This document shows positions 18,016 through 29,986 of a stretch of DNA of 64,000 nt, in pieces (position 1 is the stretch's first letter; each line of letters starts with the position of its first letter). This DNA comes from Sphingomonas tagetis (GTDB lineage: Bacteria; Pseudomonadota; Alphaproteobacteria; Sphingomonadales; Sphingomonadaceae), in the NCBI RefSeq assembly GCF_024211275.1, contig NZ_JAMLDX010000002.1, forward strand, positions 62,001-126,000. The letters run 5' to 3'. The notes under the pieces were generated by a model, which worked only from the letters and a program-made list of their open reading frames with translations, did no database searches and was not told where the DNA came from. A program made the position numbers and the translations under genes.

Positions 18016-18461
18016 GCGATCGGTACGCTTTTATCGACGACCCCGACCTGCCCGGCTGGAAGCGCTGGGACAACGGCGACGAAACCCGCTTCAGCGCCCT
18101 GCTCGGCCCGGTCTGGGGCAGGCTGATCGATGATCGGCGCGCGCTGGTGCGCATGGTCCCCGAGCGGCGCCATTCGAACCTGCGCGATTCCACGCATGGC
18201 GGCGCGCTGCTCGCCTTCATGGACGTGGCGCTGTTCGCCGCCGCGCACAGCCTCGGCGTGATGGAGGGCGGCGGCGCGGCGACCCTTGACCTCTCCGCAC
18301 AGTTCATCGGCACCAGCCGGATCGGCGATCCAATTGTTGCCGAGGTGGAATTACTGCGCGAAACCGGCCGCCTGCTGTTCATGCGCGGCCTCGTGAAGCA
18401 GGACGAGAACATACTCGCCAGCTTCACCGGCACCATGCGCAAATCATCACCGCCCAAATGA
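18012..18461 (+). CDS. PaaI-type hotdog thioesterase
   Basis: A 149-aa single hotdog domain. RDSTHGGALLAFMDVALFAAAHS is the PaaI/4HBT motif with the catalytic-site HGG and Asp, followed by LDLSAQFIGTSRIGDPIVAE. It hydrolyses an acyl-CoA thioester; the acyl group is unknown. It is coupled by ATGA overlaps both to the MBL hydrolase upstream and to zapE downstream. Confidence 0.87.
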   Translation: MSDRYAFIDDPDLPGWKRWDNGDETRFSALLGPVWGRLIDDRRALVRMVPERRHSNLRDSTHGGALLAFMDVALFAAAHSLGVMEGGGAATLDLSAQFIGTSRIGDPIVAEVELLRETGRLLFMRGLVKQDENILASFTGTMRKSSPPK

Positions 18462-19567
18462 CTCAGGTTCTCGCCCGTTACGACGCGCTGGTCGCGGCCG
18501 GCGAGCTGCGCCGCGATCCCGACCAGGCCGCCGCCGCGCGCCGGCTCGACACACTCGCCCGCGAGCTCGAACAAGGCCCGCGCAAGGGCAGCATCCTCTG
18601 GCGCCTCGCTGGAAAGCCCCCACAGGCGCCTCGCGGCGTCTATCTGTGGGGCGGCGTCGGGCGCGGCAAGTCGATGCTGATGGACCTGCTGTTCGGCGCC
18701 GTGAAAATCGAGCGCAAGCGCCGCGTCCATTTCCACGAATTCATGATCGAGGTGCATTCGCGCATCGCCGAGGAGCGCAAGAAGGAAGCCGGCGACCCGA
18801 TCGCGCCCGTCGCGAAAGCACTGGCGGAGGATTTGCGTCTGCTCGCCTTCGATGAGATGGTGATCAACAACACCGCCGACGCGATGATCCTCAGCCGCCT
18901 GTTCACGGCGATGATGGCGGAGGGGCTGAGCGTCGTGGCGACCTCGAACCGCCCGCCGCAGGACCTCTACAAGGACGGACTCCAGCGCGACAGCTTCCTG
19001 CCGTTCATCGCATTGCTCAAGGACAAGCTCGACGTCCTGCCGCTCAACGGCCCGACCGACTACCGCCGCGACCGGCTCGGCGTGATGGACATGTGGCTCG
19101 TCCCCAACAGCCCGGCCAATACCGCCACGCTCTCCGCCGCCTTCTTCCGCCTGACCGACTATCCGCCCGAGGACCGCGCGCATGTCCCGACCGAGGAGAT
19201 CGAGGTTCAGGGCCGCACGCTGCACGTCCCCAAGAGCCTCAAGGGCGTCGCGGTCTTCTCGTTCAGGCGCCTGTGCGGCGAGCCGCGCGGCGCGGCCGAC
19301 TATCTCGCCATCGCGCGGCGCTATCACACCGTCATCATGGTCGGCATTCCGCGTCTGGGGCCTGAGAACCGCAACGAGGCCGCGCGCTTCGTGACGCTGA
19401 TCGACGCTCTCTACGAGCACAAGGTCAAGCTGCTGGCGATGGCCGACGCCGCGCCGATCGACCTGTACCGCGAAGGCGACGGCAAGTTCGAGTTCGAACG
19501 CACGGTGAGCCGGCTGATGGAGATGCAGTCCGAGGAGTATCTGGCACTGGGGCACGGCGAGGCCTGA
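18458..19567 (+). CDS. zapE: Cell division protein ZapE / AFG1-like ATPase
   Basis: A 369-aa AFG1-family P-loop ATPase: Walker A GGVGRGKS (65-72), Walker B LLAFDEM (128-134), then VATSNRPPQDLY, the family sensor/arginine region. In E. coli ZapE acts at the FtsZ ring; the mitochondrial homologue handles misfolded respiratory proteins. In alphaproteobacteria it is typically found beside mdh and sdh genes, as here. Confidence 0.92.
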   Translation: MTQVLARYDALVAAGELRRDPDQAAAARRLDTLARELEQGPRKGSILWRLAGKPPQAPRGVYLWGGVGRGKSMLMDLLFGAVKIERKRRVHFHEFMIEVHSRIAEERKKEAGDPIAPVAKALAEDLRLLAFDEMVINNTADAMILSRLFTAMMAEGLSVVATSNRPPQDLYKDGLQRDSFLPFIALLKDKLDVLPLNGPTDYRRDRLGVMDMWLVPNSPANTATLSAAFFRLTDYPPEDRAHVPTEEIEVQGRTLHVPKSLKGVAVFSFRRLCGEPRGAADYLAIARRYHTVIMVGIPRLGPENRNEAARFVTLIDALYEHKVKLLAMADAAPIDLYREGDGKFEFERTVSRLMEMQSEEYLALGHGEA

Positions 19568-19603
19568 CGTTCGCCTCGCCGAGCCTCGTCCGATACCAGA
19601 TAA

Positions 19604-19713
19604 TCGTCACCCCGGCCTTGTGCCGGGGTCCACGCCGCCGCGCGGCATGCGCTAGAGCCTCTGAATGCACCGCTTGCCGCACGGTGGACCCCGGCACAAG
19701 GCCGGGGTGACGA
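19604..19713. repeat. REP-like palindromic element, copy 1
   Basis: Perfect inverted repeat with 30-bp arms (19604-19633 and 19684-19713) around a 50-bp centre. Each arm itself contains a CCCCGGC/GCCGGGG mini-palindrome. The same arm sequence recurs at 28162-28189. It lies between zapE and mdh and could act as terminator or mRNA stabiliser. Confidence 0.85.
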
Positions 19714-19772
19714 GGGAGCGCTAAGGCCCTCAAATCATTTATTGCAATTAATTCGCAACTGCAAAGATTTCC

Positions 19773-19801
19773 TTGACAACCCCCATTTCCCCTGTTGCCG
19801 T
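19773..19801 (+). promoter_or_regulatory. Candidate mdh-suc operon promoter
   Basis: A perfect TTGACA box at 19773-19778, then a 17-bp spacer and a poor -10 (TGCCGT, 19796-19801), 87 bp upstream of mdh. The local AT-rich tract 19735-19772 (ATTTATTGCAATTAATT) may be an upstream element. Between zapE and mdh (about 320 bp) I see only this and the palindromic repeat. Confidence 0.35.
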
Positions 19802-19803
19802 AG

Positions 19804-20849
<1,046 letters not shown>

Positions 20850-20850
<1 letters not shown>

Positions 20851-21425
20851 TGTCGGCAGTCGCCGCCTTCGCAATCATCGCAGCAGCGGCGCAGGCAACG
20901 CCTTCGCCGCTGTTCGATGCGTTCAAGGCGGCCTGCTTCAACGTCCGCCAGTTCGATGGCGTCGGCAAGGCCGCGCTCGCCGCGGGCTGGACCGAGGTCA
21001 CCCCGGCCAGCGCCGATCCGCGCATCGCCGCGATCCTCGCCAAGGGGCTCGACGCGGTGAAGAAGGAAGAGCCGACCGCGTAGATGTCGGGCCAGCTGTT
21101 CCGCCACAAGTTCGACGGCCGCGACGTATGGCTCGCCACCAGCCGCGTCGAGTTCAAGATCGACGGCAAGGACGGCTGGGCCAATGGCTGCCGCGCCTAC
21201 GACCTCGACGCCCCCGCCGCCCCGACCACGGAGGCCGTATCGGGCTGGGTCGGCAAGGGGCCGTCCGGCGTAACCGGCGCCGGCAATGCGGCGAAGCTGC
21301 ATTGGGAGCCGTGGCAGGACGGCGTCACGCTCGAAATCACCTATGTGCCGCGCGACAATCCGCTCGGCGCGCAATTCGGCATCCAGGGCCTGATCCTGGT
21401 TTCCCAAGCCATTGGAGGCTTTTGA
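20850..21425 (+). pseudogene. Unknown small protein gene interrupted by an in-frame UAG
   Basis: Two frames, 20850-21083 (77 aa) and 21084-21425 (113 aa), lie in the same reading frame and are separated only by one TAG at 21081-21083, followed immediately by ATG. Together they would encode about 190 aa with a hydrophobic N-terminus (MSAVAAFAIIAAAAQATPSP) resembling a signal peptide. The whole fits tightly between mdh (1-bp overlap) and sucD (directly abutting). The likeliest reading is one gene with a nonsense mutation (for example CAG to TAG) or a sequencing error. Alternatives are two coupled peptides or readthrough. No family recognised. Confidence 0.6.
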
Positions 21426-22310
21426 ATGTCCATTCTTATCGACAAGAACACCAAGGTCATCACGCAGGGCATGACCGGTGAGACCGGCAGCTTCCACACC
21501 CAGACCGCGCTCGCCTATGGCACTAAGATGGTCGGCGGCGTCACGCCGGGCAAGGGCGGCACCACCCATCTCGACCTGCCGGTGTTCGACACCGTCGCCG
21601 AAGCCGTCGAGCGCACCGGCGCCGACGCCAGCGTGATCTATGTTCCGCCCCCCTTCGCCGCCGACTCGATCCTCGAGGCGATCGACGCCGAAGTCCCGCT
21701 GATCGTCTGCATCACCGAGGGCATTCCGGTGCTCGACATGGTGAAGGTCAAGCGCGCGCTGTCGGGTTCCAAGTCGCGCCTGATCGGGCCGAACTGCCCC
21801 GGCCTGCTGACGCCGGGCGAATGCAAGATCGGCATCATGCCGGGCAACATCTTTTCCAAGGGCAGCGTCGGCGTCGTCTCGCGCTCGGGCACGCTGACCT
21901 ATGAGGCGGTGTTCCAGACCACCAATGCCGGCCTCGGCCAGACCACCGCGGTCGGCATCGGCGGCGATCCGGTCAACGGCACCAACTTCATCGACGTGCT
22001 CGAGCTGTTCCTGGCCGATGACGCGACCCAGTCGATTATCATGATCGGCGAGATCGGCGGCGACGCCGAGGAGCAGGCCGCGCAGTTCCTGATCGACGAG
22101 GCCAAGAAGGGCCGCAAGAAGCCGATGGCGGGCTTCATCGCGGGCCGCACGGCGCCTCCGGGCCGCCGCATGGGCCATGCCGGCGCGATCGTGTCGGGCG
22201 GCAAGGGCGATGCCGAGAGCAAGATCGCGGCGATGGAAGCCGCCGGCATCCGCGTGAGCCAGTCGCCGAGCCTGTTGGGCGAGACGCTGCTCGAGGCGTT
22301 GAAGGCCTAA
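21426..22310 (+). CDS. sucD: Succinyl-CoA synthetase alpha subunit
   Basis: A 294-aa subunit of normal length with a CoA-binding N-terminus (TGETGSFHT), the [14 protein letters not shown] segment and the phospho-His loop [10 protein letters not shown]. It interconverts succinyl-CoA and succinate with nucleoside triphosphate formation. Its obligate partner SucC (beta subunit), normally adjacent, is not encoded in this window. An AGGCTTTTG-type leader precedes the ATG. Confidence 0.95.
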   Translation: MSILIDKNTKVITQGMTGETGSFHTQTALAYGTKMVGGVTPGKGGTTHLDLPVFDTVAEAVERTGADASVIYVPPPFAADSILEAIDAEVPLIVCITEGIPVLDMVKVKRALSGSKSRLIGPNCPGLLTPGECKIGIMPGNIFSKGSVGVVSRSGTLTYEAVFQTTNAGLGQTTAVGIGGDPVNGTNFIDVLELFLADDATQSIIMIGEIGGDAEEQAAQFLIDEAKKGRKKPMAGFIAGRTAPPGRRMGHAGAIVSGGKGDAESKIAAMEAAGIRVSQSPSLLGETLLEALKA

Positions 22311-22317
22311 CTGAAGC

Positions 22318-22362
22318 GGGCGCCCCGGCGGGGGCGTCCTCACCGTCCCATGGTTCGGGACG
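22318..22362 (+). other. Two intercistronic stem-loops between sucD and sucA
   Basis: Stem 1: 22318-22326 with 22331-22339 (9 bp including one G-U, GGCG loop). Stem 2: 22344-22349 with 22357-22362 (6 bp, 7-nt loop). There is no U tract, so mRNA processing or differential stability is more likely than termination. Confidence 0.45.
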
Positions 22363-22383
22363 AACGGATGATGGGAACGACCG

Positions 22384-25341
22384 ATGGGCTATGAAGGGCT
22401 CGATTTCGCGGAGATCGCCGGGGGCGTGAGCCCGGCGTTCGTCGAGACGCTGTATGCGAAGTGGAAGGCCGACCCTTCCGCGATCGAGTCCGGCTGGCGC
22501 GACTGGTTCGACGGTCTGGAAGGCGCGGTAACCGGTCCCAGCTGGGCGAACGCGTCCTGGCCGGTCAAGGACACCGACGCGCTCACCGCTGCGCTCGACC
22601 CGACCCAGATGGAGCCCGCGCCCAAGCCCGCCAAGGCCGGCGCCGCGCCTGCCAAGCCCGCTGCCTCCACCGCCGACATCGCCAGCGCCGCGAACGATTC
22701 GATCCGCGCGATGCTGCTGATCCGCACCTATCGCGTGCGCGGGCATCTGGCGGCCAATCTCGACCCGCTCGGCCTGTCCAAGCAGGACCTGCCCGCTGAC
22801 CTGACGCCCGAATATCACGGCTTCACCGCCGCCGATCTCGACCGTCCGATCTTTCTCGGCGGCACGCTCGGCCTCGAAAAGGCGAGCGTGCGCGAGATCG
22901 TCGCGATCCTGCGCCGCAACTACTGCGGCAATGTCGGCCTCGAATATATGCACATCGCCGATGTCGAGGAGCGCCGCTTCCTGCAGGACCGGATCGAGGG
23001 CCAGCACAAGGCGATCGAGTTCACGCCCGAGGGTAAGAAGGCAATTCTCTCCAAGGTCATCGAGGCCGAGCAGTGGGAGAAATTCTGCGGCAAGAAATAT
23101 GTCGGCACGAAGCGCTTCGGCCTCGACGGCGGCGAGTCGATGATTCCGGCGATGGAAGCGATCATCAAGTACGGCGGCCAGCTCGGCGTGCGCGAGATCG
23201 TCTATGGCATGGCGCACCGTGGGCGTCTCAACATGCTCGCGAACGTGATGGCCAAGCCGTACAAGGTCATCTTCCACGAATTCGCCGGCGGCTCGGCCAA
23301 TCCCGACGACATTGGCGGCTCGGGCGACGTCAAGTACCACCTCGGCACCAGCACCGACCGCGAGTTTGACGGCGTCAGCGTCCATATGTCGCTCGTCGCC
23401 AACCCCTCGCACCTCGAAGCCGCCGACCCGGTCGTGCTCGGCAAGGTCCGCGCGCAGCAGACCAACCGCAACGACCTCGCCGATCACCAGCAGGTGCTCC
23501 CCGTGCTGCTGCACGGCGACGCCGCGTTCGCGGGTCAGGGCATCGTGTGGGAGTGCCTCGGCTTCTCGGGCATCCGCGGCTACAATACCGGCGGCTGCAT
23601 CCACTTCATCATCAACAACCAGATCGGCTTCACGACGAGCCCGCAATTCGCGCGCTCCTCGCCCTATCCGTCGGACGTGGCGAAGGGCGTGATGGCGCCG
23701 ATCTTCCACGTCAATGGCGACGATCCCGAGGCGGTGACCTTCGCGTGCAAGATGGCGATCGAGTACCGCCAGACCTTCAAGCGCGACGTCGTGATCGACA
23801 TGTGGTGCTATCGTCGCTTCGGCCATAACGAGGGCGACGAACCGTCCTTCACGCAGCCGCTGATGTACGCCAAGATCAAGGGCCATCCCGGCGTCGCCGA
23901 GCTCTATGCCAAGCGCCTCGAAGGCGAAGGCGTGATCGATAGCGGGTTCGCCGGCCAGCACATCGCCGACTTCACCGCGCATCTCGAGGACGAGTTCGGC
24001 GCGGGTGCGAGCTACAAGGCGAACAAGGCCGACTGGTTCGGCGGCCGCTGGCAGGGGCTGAGCGCGCCGGTCGATGAGGAAACCGCGCGCCGCAACGTCG
24101 AGACCGGCGTCGACAAGAAGCTGTTCGACAGCCTCGGCCGCACGCTCACCAGCGTTCCCGAGGGGCTGACCCCGCACAAGACGCTGCTGCGCGTGCTCGA
24201 TGCCAAGGCGAGCATGTTCAAGTCGGGCGAGAATTTCGACTGGGCGACCGGCGAGGCGCTGGCGTTCGGCGCGCTACTCTCCGAAGGCTATGGCGTGCGC
24301 TTGTCGGGTCAGGATTCGGGCCGCGGCACCTTCTCGCAGCGCCACGCCGTCTGGGTCGACCAGACCGATGAGCGTAAGTACATCCCGCTCAGCGAAATCC
24401 CGCACGGCCGCTTCGAGGTGCTGGACTCGCCGCTCAGCGAATATGGCGTGCTCGGCTTCGAGTACGGCTATGCCCTCGCCGACCCCAAGACGTTGGTGCT
24501 GTGGGAGGCGCAGTTCGGCGACTTCGTCAACGGCGCGCAGATCATGATCGACCAGTTCATCGCCGCGGGCGAGGCCAAGTGGCTGCGCGCCAACGGCCTC
24601 GTGATGCTGCTCCCGCACGGCTATGAAGGCCAGGGCCCTGAGCACAGCTCGGCGCGCCCCGAGCGCTTCCTCCAGCTGTGCGCGGGCGACAATATGCAGG
24701 TCGCCAACTGCACCACCCCGGCGAACTATTTCCACCTGCTGCGCCGGCAGATGCACCGCAACTTCCGCAAGCCGCTGGTCATCATGACTCCCAAGTCGCT
24801 GCTCCGCCACAAGCTCGCGGTCAGCAAGACTGCGGACTTCACCGGCGACACGCACTTCATGCGCATCCTGTCCGACCCCTCGGCTCCGGCCGACACGGAC
24901 GTGAAGCGTCTGGTGCTGTGCACCGGCAAGGTCGCTTATGACCTGATCGAGGCGCGCGATGCCGCAGGCGACAAGAACACCGCGATCGTGCGGCTGGAGC
25001 AGCTTTACCCCTTCCCCGGCGAGCCGCTGGTCACCCGCCTCAAGCGCATGACCAACCTCGAAGAGGTGGTGTGGGCGCAGGAAGAACCGAAGAACAACGG
25101 CTACTGGTTCTTCGTCGAACCGTTCATCGAGGGCTGCATGGTCGAGGCGGGCATCAAGCCGCAGCGCCCGCGCTATGCCGGCCGCGCGCCCGCCGCCTCG
25201 CCGGCCACGGGCTTGATGAAGCGCCACCAGGCCGAACAGGGCGCGCTCGTCGCCGACGCGCTCGGCCATAATGTGCGCGAGGAAATCCGCCGCGCACGCA
25301 AGACCGAAGACCCCAAGACCGCCGGCAAGGCCGGGGCTTGA
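22384..25341 (+). CDS. sucA: 2-Oxoglutarate dehydrogenase E1 component
   Basis: A 985-aa thiamine-diphosphate enzyme of typical length. The N-terminal YEGLDFAEIAGGVSPAFVETLYAKW segment includes the E2-binding extension seen in OdhA/SucA. GMAHRGRLNMLANV and the ThDP/Mg motif GDDPEAVTFACKMA...RRFGHNEGDEP follow, then the transketolase-like GHG-type region HGYEGQGPEHSSARPERFLQ. It decarboxylates 2-oxoglutarate and transfers succinyl to the lipoyl group of E2 encoded 26 bp downstream. Confidence 0.96.
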   Translation: MGYEGLDFAEIAGGVSPAFVETLYAKWKADPSAIESGWRDWFDGLEGAVTGPSWANASWPVKDTDALTAALDPTQMEPAPKPAKAGAAPAKPAASTADIASAANDSIRAMLLIRTYRVRGHLAANLDPLGLSKQDLPADLTPEYHGFTAADLDRPIFLGGTLGLEKASVREIVAILRRNYCGNVGLEYMHIADVEERRFLQDRIEGQHKAIEFTPEGKKAILSKVIEAEQWEKFCGKKYVGTKRFGLDGGESMIPAMEAIIKYGGQLGVREIVYGMAHRGRLNMLANVMAKPYKVIFHEFAGGSANPDDIGGSGDVKYHLGTSTDREFDGVSVHMSLVANPSHLEAADPVVLGKVRAQQTNRNDLADHQQVLPVLLHGDAAFAGQGIVWECLGFSGIRGYNTGGCIHFIINNQIGFTTSPQFARSSPYPSDVAKGVMAPIFHVNGDDPEAVTFACKMAIEYRQTFKRDVVIDMWCYRRFGHNEGDEPSFTQPLMYAKIKGHPGVAELYAKRLEGEGVIDSGFAGQHIADFTAHLEDEFGAGASYKANKADWFGGRWQGLSAPVDEETARRNVETGVDKKLFDSLGRTLTSVPEGLTPHKTLLRVLDAKASMFKSGENFDWATGEALAFGALLSEGYGVRLSGQDSGRGTFSQRHAVWVDQTDERKYIPLSEIPHGRFEVLDSPLSEYGVLGFEYGYALADPKTLVLWEAQFGDFVNGAQIMIDQFIAAGEAKWLRANGLVMLLPHGYEGQGPEHSSARPERFLQLCAGDNMQVANCTTPANYFHLLRRQMHRNFRKPLVIMTPKSLLRHKLAVSKTADFTGDTHFMRILSDPSAPADTDVKRLVLCTGKVAYDLIEARDAAGDKNTAIVRLEQLYPFPGEPLVTRLKRMTNLEEVVWAQEEPKNNGYWFFVEPFIEGCMVEAGIKPQRPRYAGRAPAASPATGLMKRHQAEQGALVADALGHNVREEIRRARKTEDPKTAGKAGA

Positions 25342-25367
25342 ACCTGATCCCCAGGAAGGATTGAACG

Positions 25368-26594
25368 ATGGCAACCGAAATCCTCGTCCCCGTGCTGGGC
25401 GAATCGATCACCGAAGCGACGGTGGGCGAATGGCTCAAGCAGCCCGGCGACCGCGTCGAGGCCGATGAGCCCGTCGTCAGCCTCGAGACCGACAAGGTCT
25501 CGGTCGAAGTCGGCGCGCCTGCCGCAGGCGTGCTCGGCGCACATGCGGTCAAGGTCGGCGACACCGTCAATGTCGGCGCGATGATCGGCACGATCGAGGC
25601 CGGCGAAGGCACGGCACCGGCGCCCGCGCCCAGGGCTGAAGCGCCCGCCGCGGCGCCTGCCGCCCCAGCGCAACAGGCACCCGCCGAACCCGGCTCCGAA
25701 GCCGCCGCGCTCAGCCCATCGGTCCGCCGCGCGGTGCTCGAACATGGCGTCGACCCCTCGACCGTCACCGGCACCGGCAAGGACGGCCGCATCACCAAGG
25801 ACGATGTCGTCGCCGCCGCCTCGGCCAAGACCAGCGCGCCCGCTCCGGCCGCGGCGCCCGCCCCTGCCCCCGCAGCGGCTCCGGCCACGGGCGACCGCAA
25901 GGAAGAGCGCGTGCGCATGACGCGCCTGCGCCAGACCGTCGCCCGCCGCCTCAAGGACGCGCAGAACACCGCGGCTTTGCTCACGACCTTCAACGACGTC
26001 GACATGACCGCCGTCATCGAGGCGCGGACCAAGTACAAGGACCTGTTCGAGAAGAAGCACGGCGTGCGCCTCGGCTTCATGGGCTTCTTCGTGAAGGCCG
26101 CGTGCATGGCGCTCAAGGACATCCCCGCCGTCAACGCGCAGATCGACGGCGAGGAGATCGTCTATCACGACTATGCCGACATCTCGGTCGCCGTCTCCGC
26201 GCCGCAGGGTCTGGTTGTCCCCGTCATCCGCGACGCCGACCAGATGAGCGTCGCGCAGGTCGAGAAGACGATCGGCGATTTCGGCAAGCGCGCCAAGGAC
26301 GGCACGCTCAAGATGGAAGAGATGAAGGGCGGCACGTTCACCATCTCCAACGGCGGCGTGTTCGGCTCGCTGATGTCGACCCCGATCATCAACATGCCGC
26401 AGAGCGCCGTCCTCGGCCTCCACCGCATCGAGGACCGCCCGGTCGTCCGCGACGGCCAGATCGTCATCCGCCCGATGATGTACCTCGCTTTGTCCTACGA
26501 CCACCGCCTGATCGACGGTCGCGAGGCGGTGACGTTCCTCGTCGCGCTCAAGAACGCGATCGAGGACCCGACGCGCCTGCTGATCGACCTGTAA
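25368..26594 (+). CDS. sucB: Dihydrolipoyllysine-residue succinyltransferase (E2 of OGDH)
   Basis: A 408-aa E2 with one lipoyl domain (1-76; lipoylated K43 in ETDKVSVEV), an Ala/Pro-rich linker (about 82-110), an E3-binding domain (about 115-150; [18 protein letters not shown]), a second Ala/Pro linker and the catalytic acyltransferase domain ending in [13 protein letters not shown] (H379, D383). It passes succinyl from E1 to CoA. Preceded by an AGGAAGGA ribosome site. Confidence 0.96.
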   Translation: MATEILVPVLGESITEATVGEWLKQPGDRVEADEPVVSLETDKVSVEVGAPAAGVLGAHAVKVGDTVNVGAMIGTIEAGEGTAPAPAPRAEAPAAAPAAPAQQAPAEPGSEAAALSPSVRRAVLEHGVDPSTVTGTGKDGRITKDDVVAAASAKTSAPAPAAAPAPAPAAAPATGDRKEERVRMTRLRQTVARRLKDAQNTAALLTTFNDVDMTAVIEARTKYKDLFEKKHGVRLGFMGFFVKAACMALKDIPAVNAQIDGEEIVYHDYADISVAVSAPQGLVVPVIRDADQMSVAQVEKTIGDFGKRAKDGTLKMEEMKGGTFTISNGGVFGSLMSTPIINMPQSAVLGLHRIEDRPVVRDGQIVIRPMMYLALSYDHRLIDGREAVTFLVALKNAIEDPTRLLIDL

Positions 26595-26652
26595 TTTACC
26601 CGAGCACGTCCCCACATCGCGCGCCGACAACAAGGGGCGAACGGAGCAAGAA

Positions 26653-28047
<1,395 letters not shown>

Positions 28048-28059
28048 CGCGCCGGCAAA

Positions 28060-28147
28060 GCGATTAGCGCAGCTAATCGCCAGCGAACTAGGCGCGTCCG
28101 GCCGGCGGCGCTTAAAGCGCCGTTCGACGTCACGGCTTTGCCGTGAC
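28060..28147 (+). terminator. Hairpins downstream of lpdA, possible terminator
   Basis: Perfect 9-bp stem GCGATTAGC/GCTAATCGC (28060-28068, 28072-28080, 3-nt loop) 12 bp after the stop, and a second perfect 8-bp stem GTCACGGC/GCCGTGAC (28129-28136, 28140-28147). Neither has a real U tract. Confidence 0.45.
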
Positions 28148-28161
28148 GCAACTCCGTCACC

Positions 28162-28267
28162 GTCACCCCGGCCTTGTGCCGGGGTCCACCGTGCGGCAGG
28201 CGAGACGTTCAAGCCTCCATTGGCCACACTCGCGGCTTAGTGGCCCCCGGCACACGGCCGGGGTGAC
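28162..28267. repeat. REP-like palindromic element, copy 2
   Basis: Arm 28162-28189 is identical (28/28) to an arm of the element at 19604-19713. The opposite arm 28240-28267 is its inverted copy with 2 mismatches. The inner flank CGTGCGGCAGGCG matches the inner flank of copy 1 in reverse orientation, so the two copies are inverted relative to each other. The rest of the roughly 320-bp gap 28048-28365 holds only the hairpins before it and the leader of the next gene. Confidence 0.83.
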
Positions 28268-28365
28268 CGTCGCCCCAAACCCGCCGTCGCACGCACAACA
28301 CGTCTGACCGCGCATTAACCGTCATCGTTTGCGGTTGCGGCAGCTTTGCGTTCCAAGCTGCCCTC

Positions 28366-29397
28366 ATGCGTACCGCCCTGTATCTGTCCGCTCTGGCCAC
28401 CGCGCTGGCCCTGACCGCATGCGATTCCGGCGGCGGTGGCGGTGGCGGCGGCGGCACGATCGTCACGCCCACCCCATCTCCGACCGCATCCCCCTCACCC
28501 AGCCCGAGTCCGTCGCCGAGCCCGAGCCCTTCCGCCTCACCGCTCCCCACCAGCTGGGCCGATGTCGCCGGCTATTACGACGTCCAGCCCGACGTCGCCA
28601 CGTGCCGCGCGGGCACGCTCAAGGCCGCGGTCAAGGCCGAGTTCCTTGCCCGCCTCAACGAGATCCGCGCCCGCCACGGTCTCGCCCCGGTCGTCTATTC
28701 GACCACCGAGGACGCGCAGGAGCAGGAAAGCTCGCTGATGATGGCGATCGCCCAGACGCTCAGCCACACGCCGCCGAGCAGCTGGACCTGCTACACCTCC
28801 GGCGGCGCCACCGGCGCGGGCGCGAGCAACCTGATCGGCGGCTGGGGCACAGGCCTGCCGTTCGACAGCGAGGACGGCCTGCTCGCCGGCTGGCTGCGCG
28901 AGGGCGGCGCGCCGCAGCTCGGCCACCGCCGCTGGATCCTCCACCCCTTCCTCGGCCAGACCAGCTATGGCCGCGTCTCGGTGACGCTCGCCGGCGGCCG
29001 CCGCGCCACCACCGCGTCGATGCGGGTGTTCAGCTTCGCCAGCGGCGCGCCCGCCCCCTCGACCGTCCCGCCCTATGTCGGCTTCCCGCAGGGCGACTAT
29101 CCGGTCCGCTATTTCGCGCTGACCGACTATCTCTCCTTCTCGGTCATCCCCAGCAGCAGCAACAACGGCGCCGACCGTTCGGTCGATTTCAGCGCCGCGA
29201 CGGTCAGCGTGCGCAACGGCAGCACCAACATGACCGTCACCGACATCAGCCGCGACAATGACGGCTATGGCATCGCCAACAACATCCAGTGGCGCGTCAC
29301 CGGCCTCGCCAGCAACACCAGCTATACCGTGACGATCGCCGGCGTCCGCAACGCGCCGCAGACGAGCTATACGTATAATTTCCGCATCGTCCCGTGA
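28366..29397 (+). CDS. CAP-domain (SCP/PR1-like) lipoprotein
   Basis: A 343-aa protein with a lipobox (LALTAC, C19), a ten-residue Gly-rich run after Cys-Asp-Ser, then a Pro/Ser linker with SPSPSP repeats (about 35-60). Residues about 85-235 fit a CAP domain: AEFLARLNEIRARHGLAPV, a TLSHTPP segment and GHRRWILHPFLGQTSYGR. A C-terminal beta-sandwich-like region (about 250-343) ends with YTYNFRIVP. CAP proteins bind lipids or surface ligands; function here unknown. It is likely tethered to the outer membrane and displayed on the low-complexity stalk. Confidence 0.8.
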   Translation: MRTALYLSALATALALTACDSGGGGGGGGGTIVTPTPSPTASPSPSPSPSPSPSPSASPLPTSWADVAGYYDVQPDVATCRAGTLKAAVKAEFLARLNEIRARHGLAPVVYSTTEDAQEQESSLMMAIAQTLSHTPPSSWTCYTSGGATGAGASNLIGGWGTGLPFDSEDGLLAGWLREGGAPQLGHRRWILHPFLGQTSYGRVSVTLAGGRRATTASMRVFSFASGAPAPSTVPPYVGFPQGDYPVRYFALTDYLSFSVIPSSSNNGADRSVDFSAATVSVRNGSTNMTVTDISRDNDGYGIANNIQWRVTGLASNTSYTVTIAGVRNAPQTSYTYNFRIVP

Positions 29398-29481
29398 TCG
29401 TCTCTAACGGCTTCTGACAGCCCATCGCGCCGCATTCTCGCAGCCGCTATGACCGGCGGCAGGCAAAAAGAGGATGCCGCG

Positions 29482-29955
29482 ATGCCCTGCCTGTTCGCCC
29501 TCGCGCTCTGCGCCATGGCTCCCGTGCTGCCGGCGCAAGCGAAGAAGCACGACCCGATCGTCGACATCGCCAAGGGCAAGCCCGAAATGGCGGCCGCGAT
29601 CCGCAAGGCGCGCGCCGGCCTGCCCGGCTTCTGGCAGCGCGCCGCTGCGCCCGGCCCCGGCGAGAGCTATTTCCTCATCAAGTTCGACCTCGTCCCGGGC
29701 GAAGTCGACGAATATATCTGGGCACAGGTGATCACCCGCGCCGGCGGCGCCACCACCGCCCGCCTCGTCAACCGCCCGCGCGCGCCGGGCTATGCCAAGG
29801 GCCAGGAGGTTCAGGTGACCGACGCGCAGGTGATCGACTGGAGCTACGTCAAGGACGACGTGCGGGTGATGGGCGCCGAAACCACGCGCGCCTTGCTCGC
29901 CATGGTCCCGCCCGCCGAAGCCGCTGCATTGCGCCGGTCGCACGGCTGGGATTGA
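29482..29955 (+). CDS. DUF2314 family exported protein
   Basis: A 157-aa protein from the ATG at 29482 (AGAGG upstream) with signal peptide MPCLFALALCAMAPVLPAQA. The DUF2314 core is visible: MAAAIRKARAGLPGFWQ, VDEYIWAQVITRAGG, ARLVNRP, GQEVQVTDAQVIDWSYV. No catalytic role is known for the family. It stands between the CAP lipoprotein and the TRIC gene, same strand, with gaps of 84 and 31 bp. Confidence 0.75.
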   Translation: MPCLFALALCAMAPVLPAQAKKHDPIVDIAKGKPEMAAAIRKARAGLPGFWQRAAAPGPGESYFLIKFDLVPGEVDEYIWAQVITRAGGATTARLVNRPRAPGYAKGQEVQVTDAQVIDWSYVKDDVRVMGAETTRALLAMVPPAEAAALRRSHGWD

Positions 29956-29986
29956 TCCGCCGCGCCGCGAGTGAGACACGGGCGGC

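Noticed and set aside
22135..24177. 680-aa minus-strand frame opposite sucD/sucA
   Set aside because: GC-rich antisense frame with no family features; sucD and sucA are certain.
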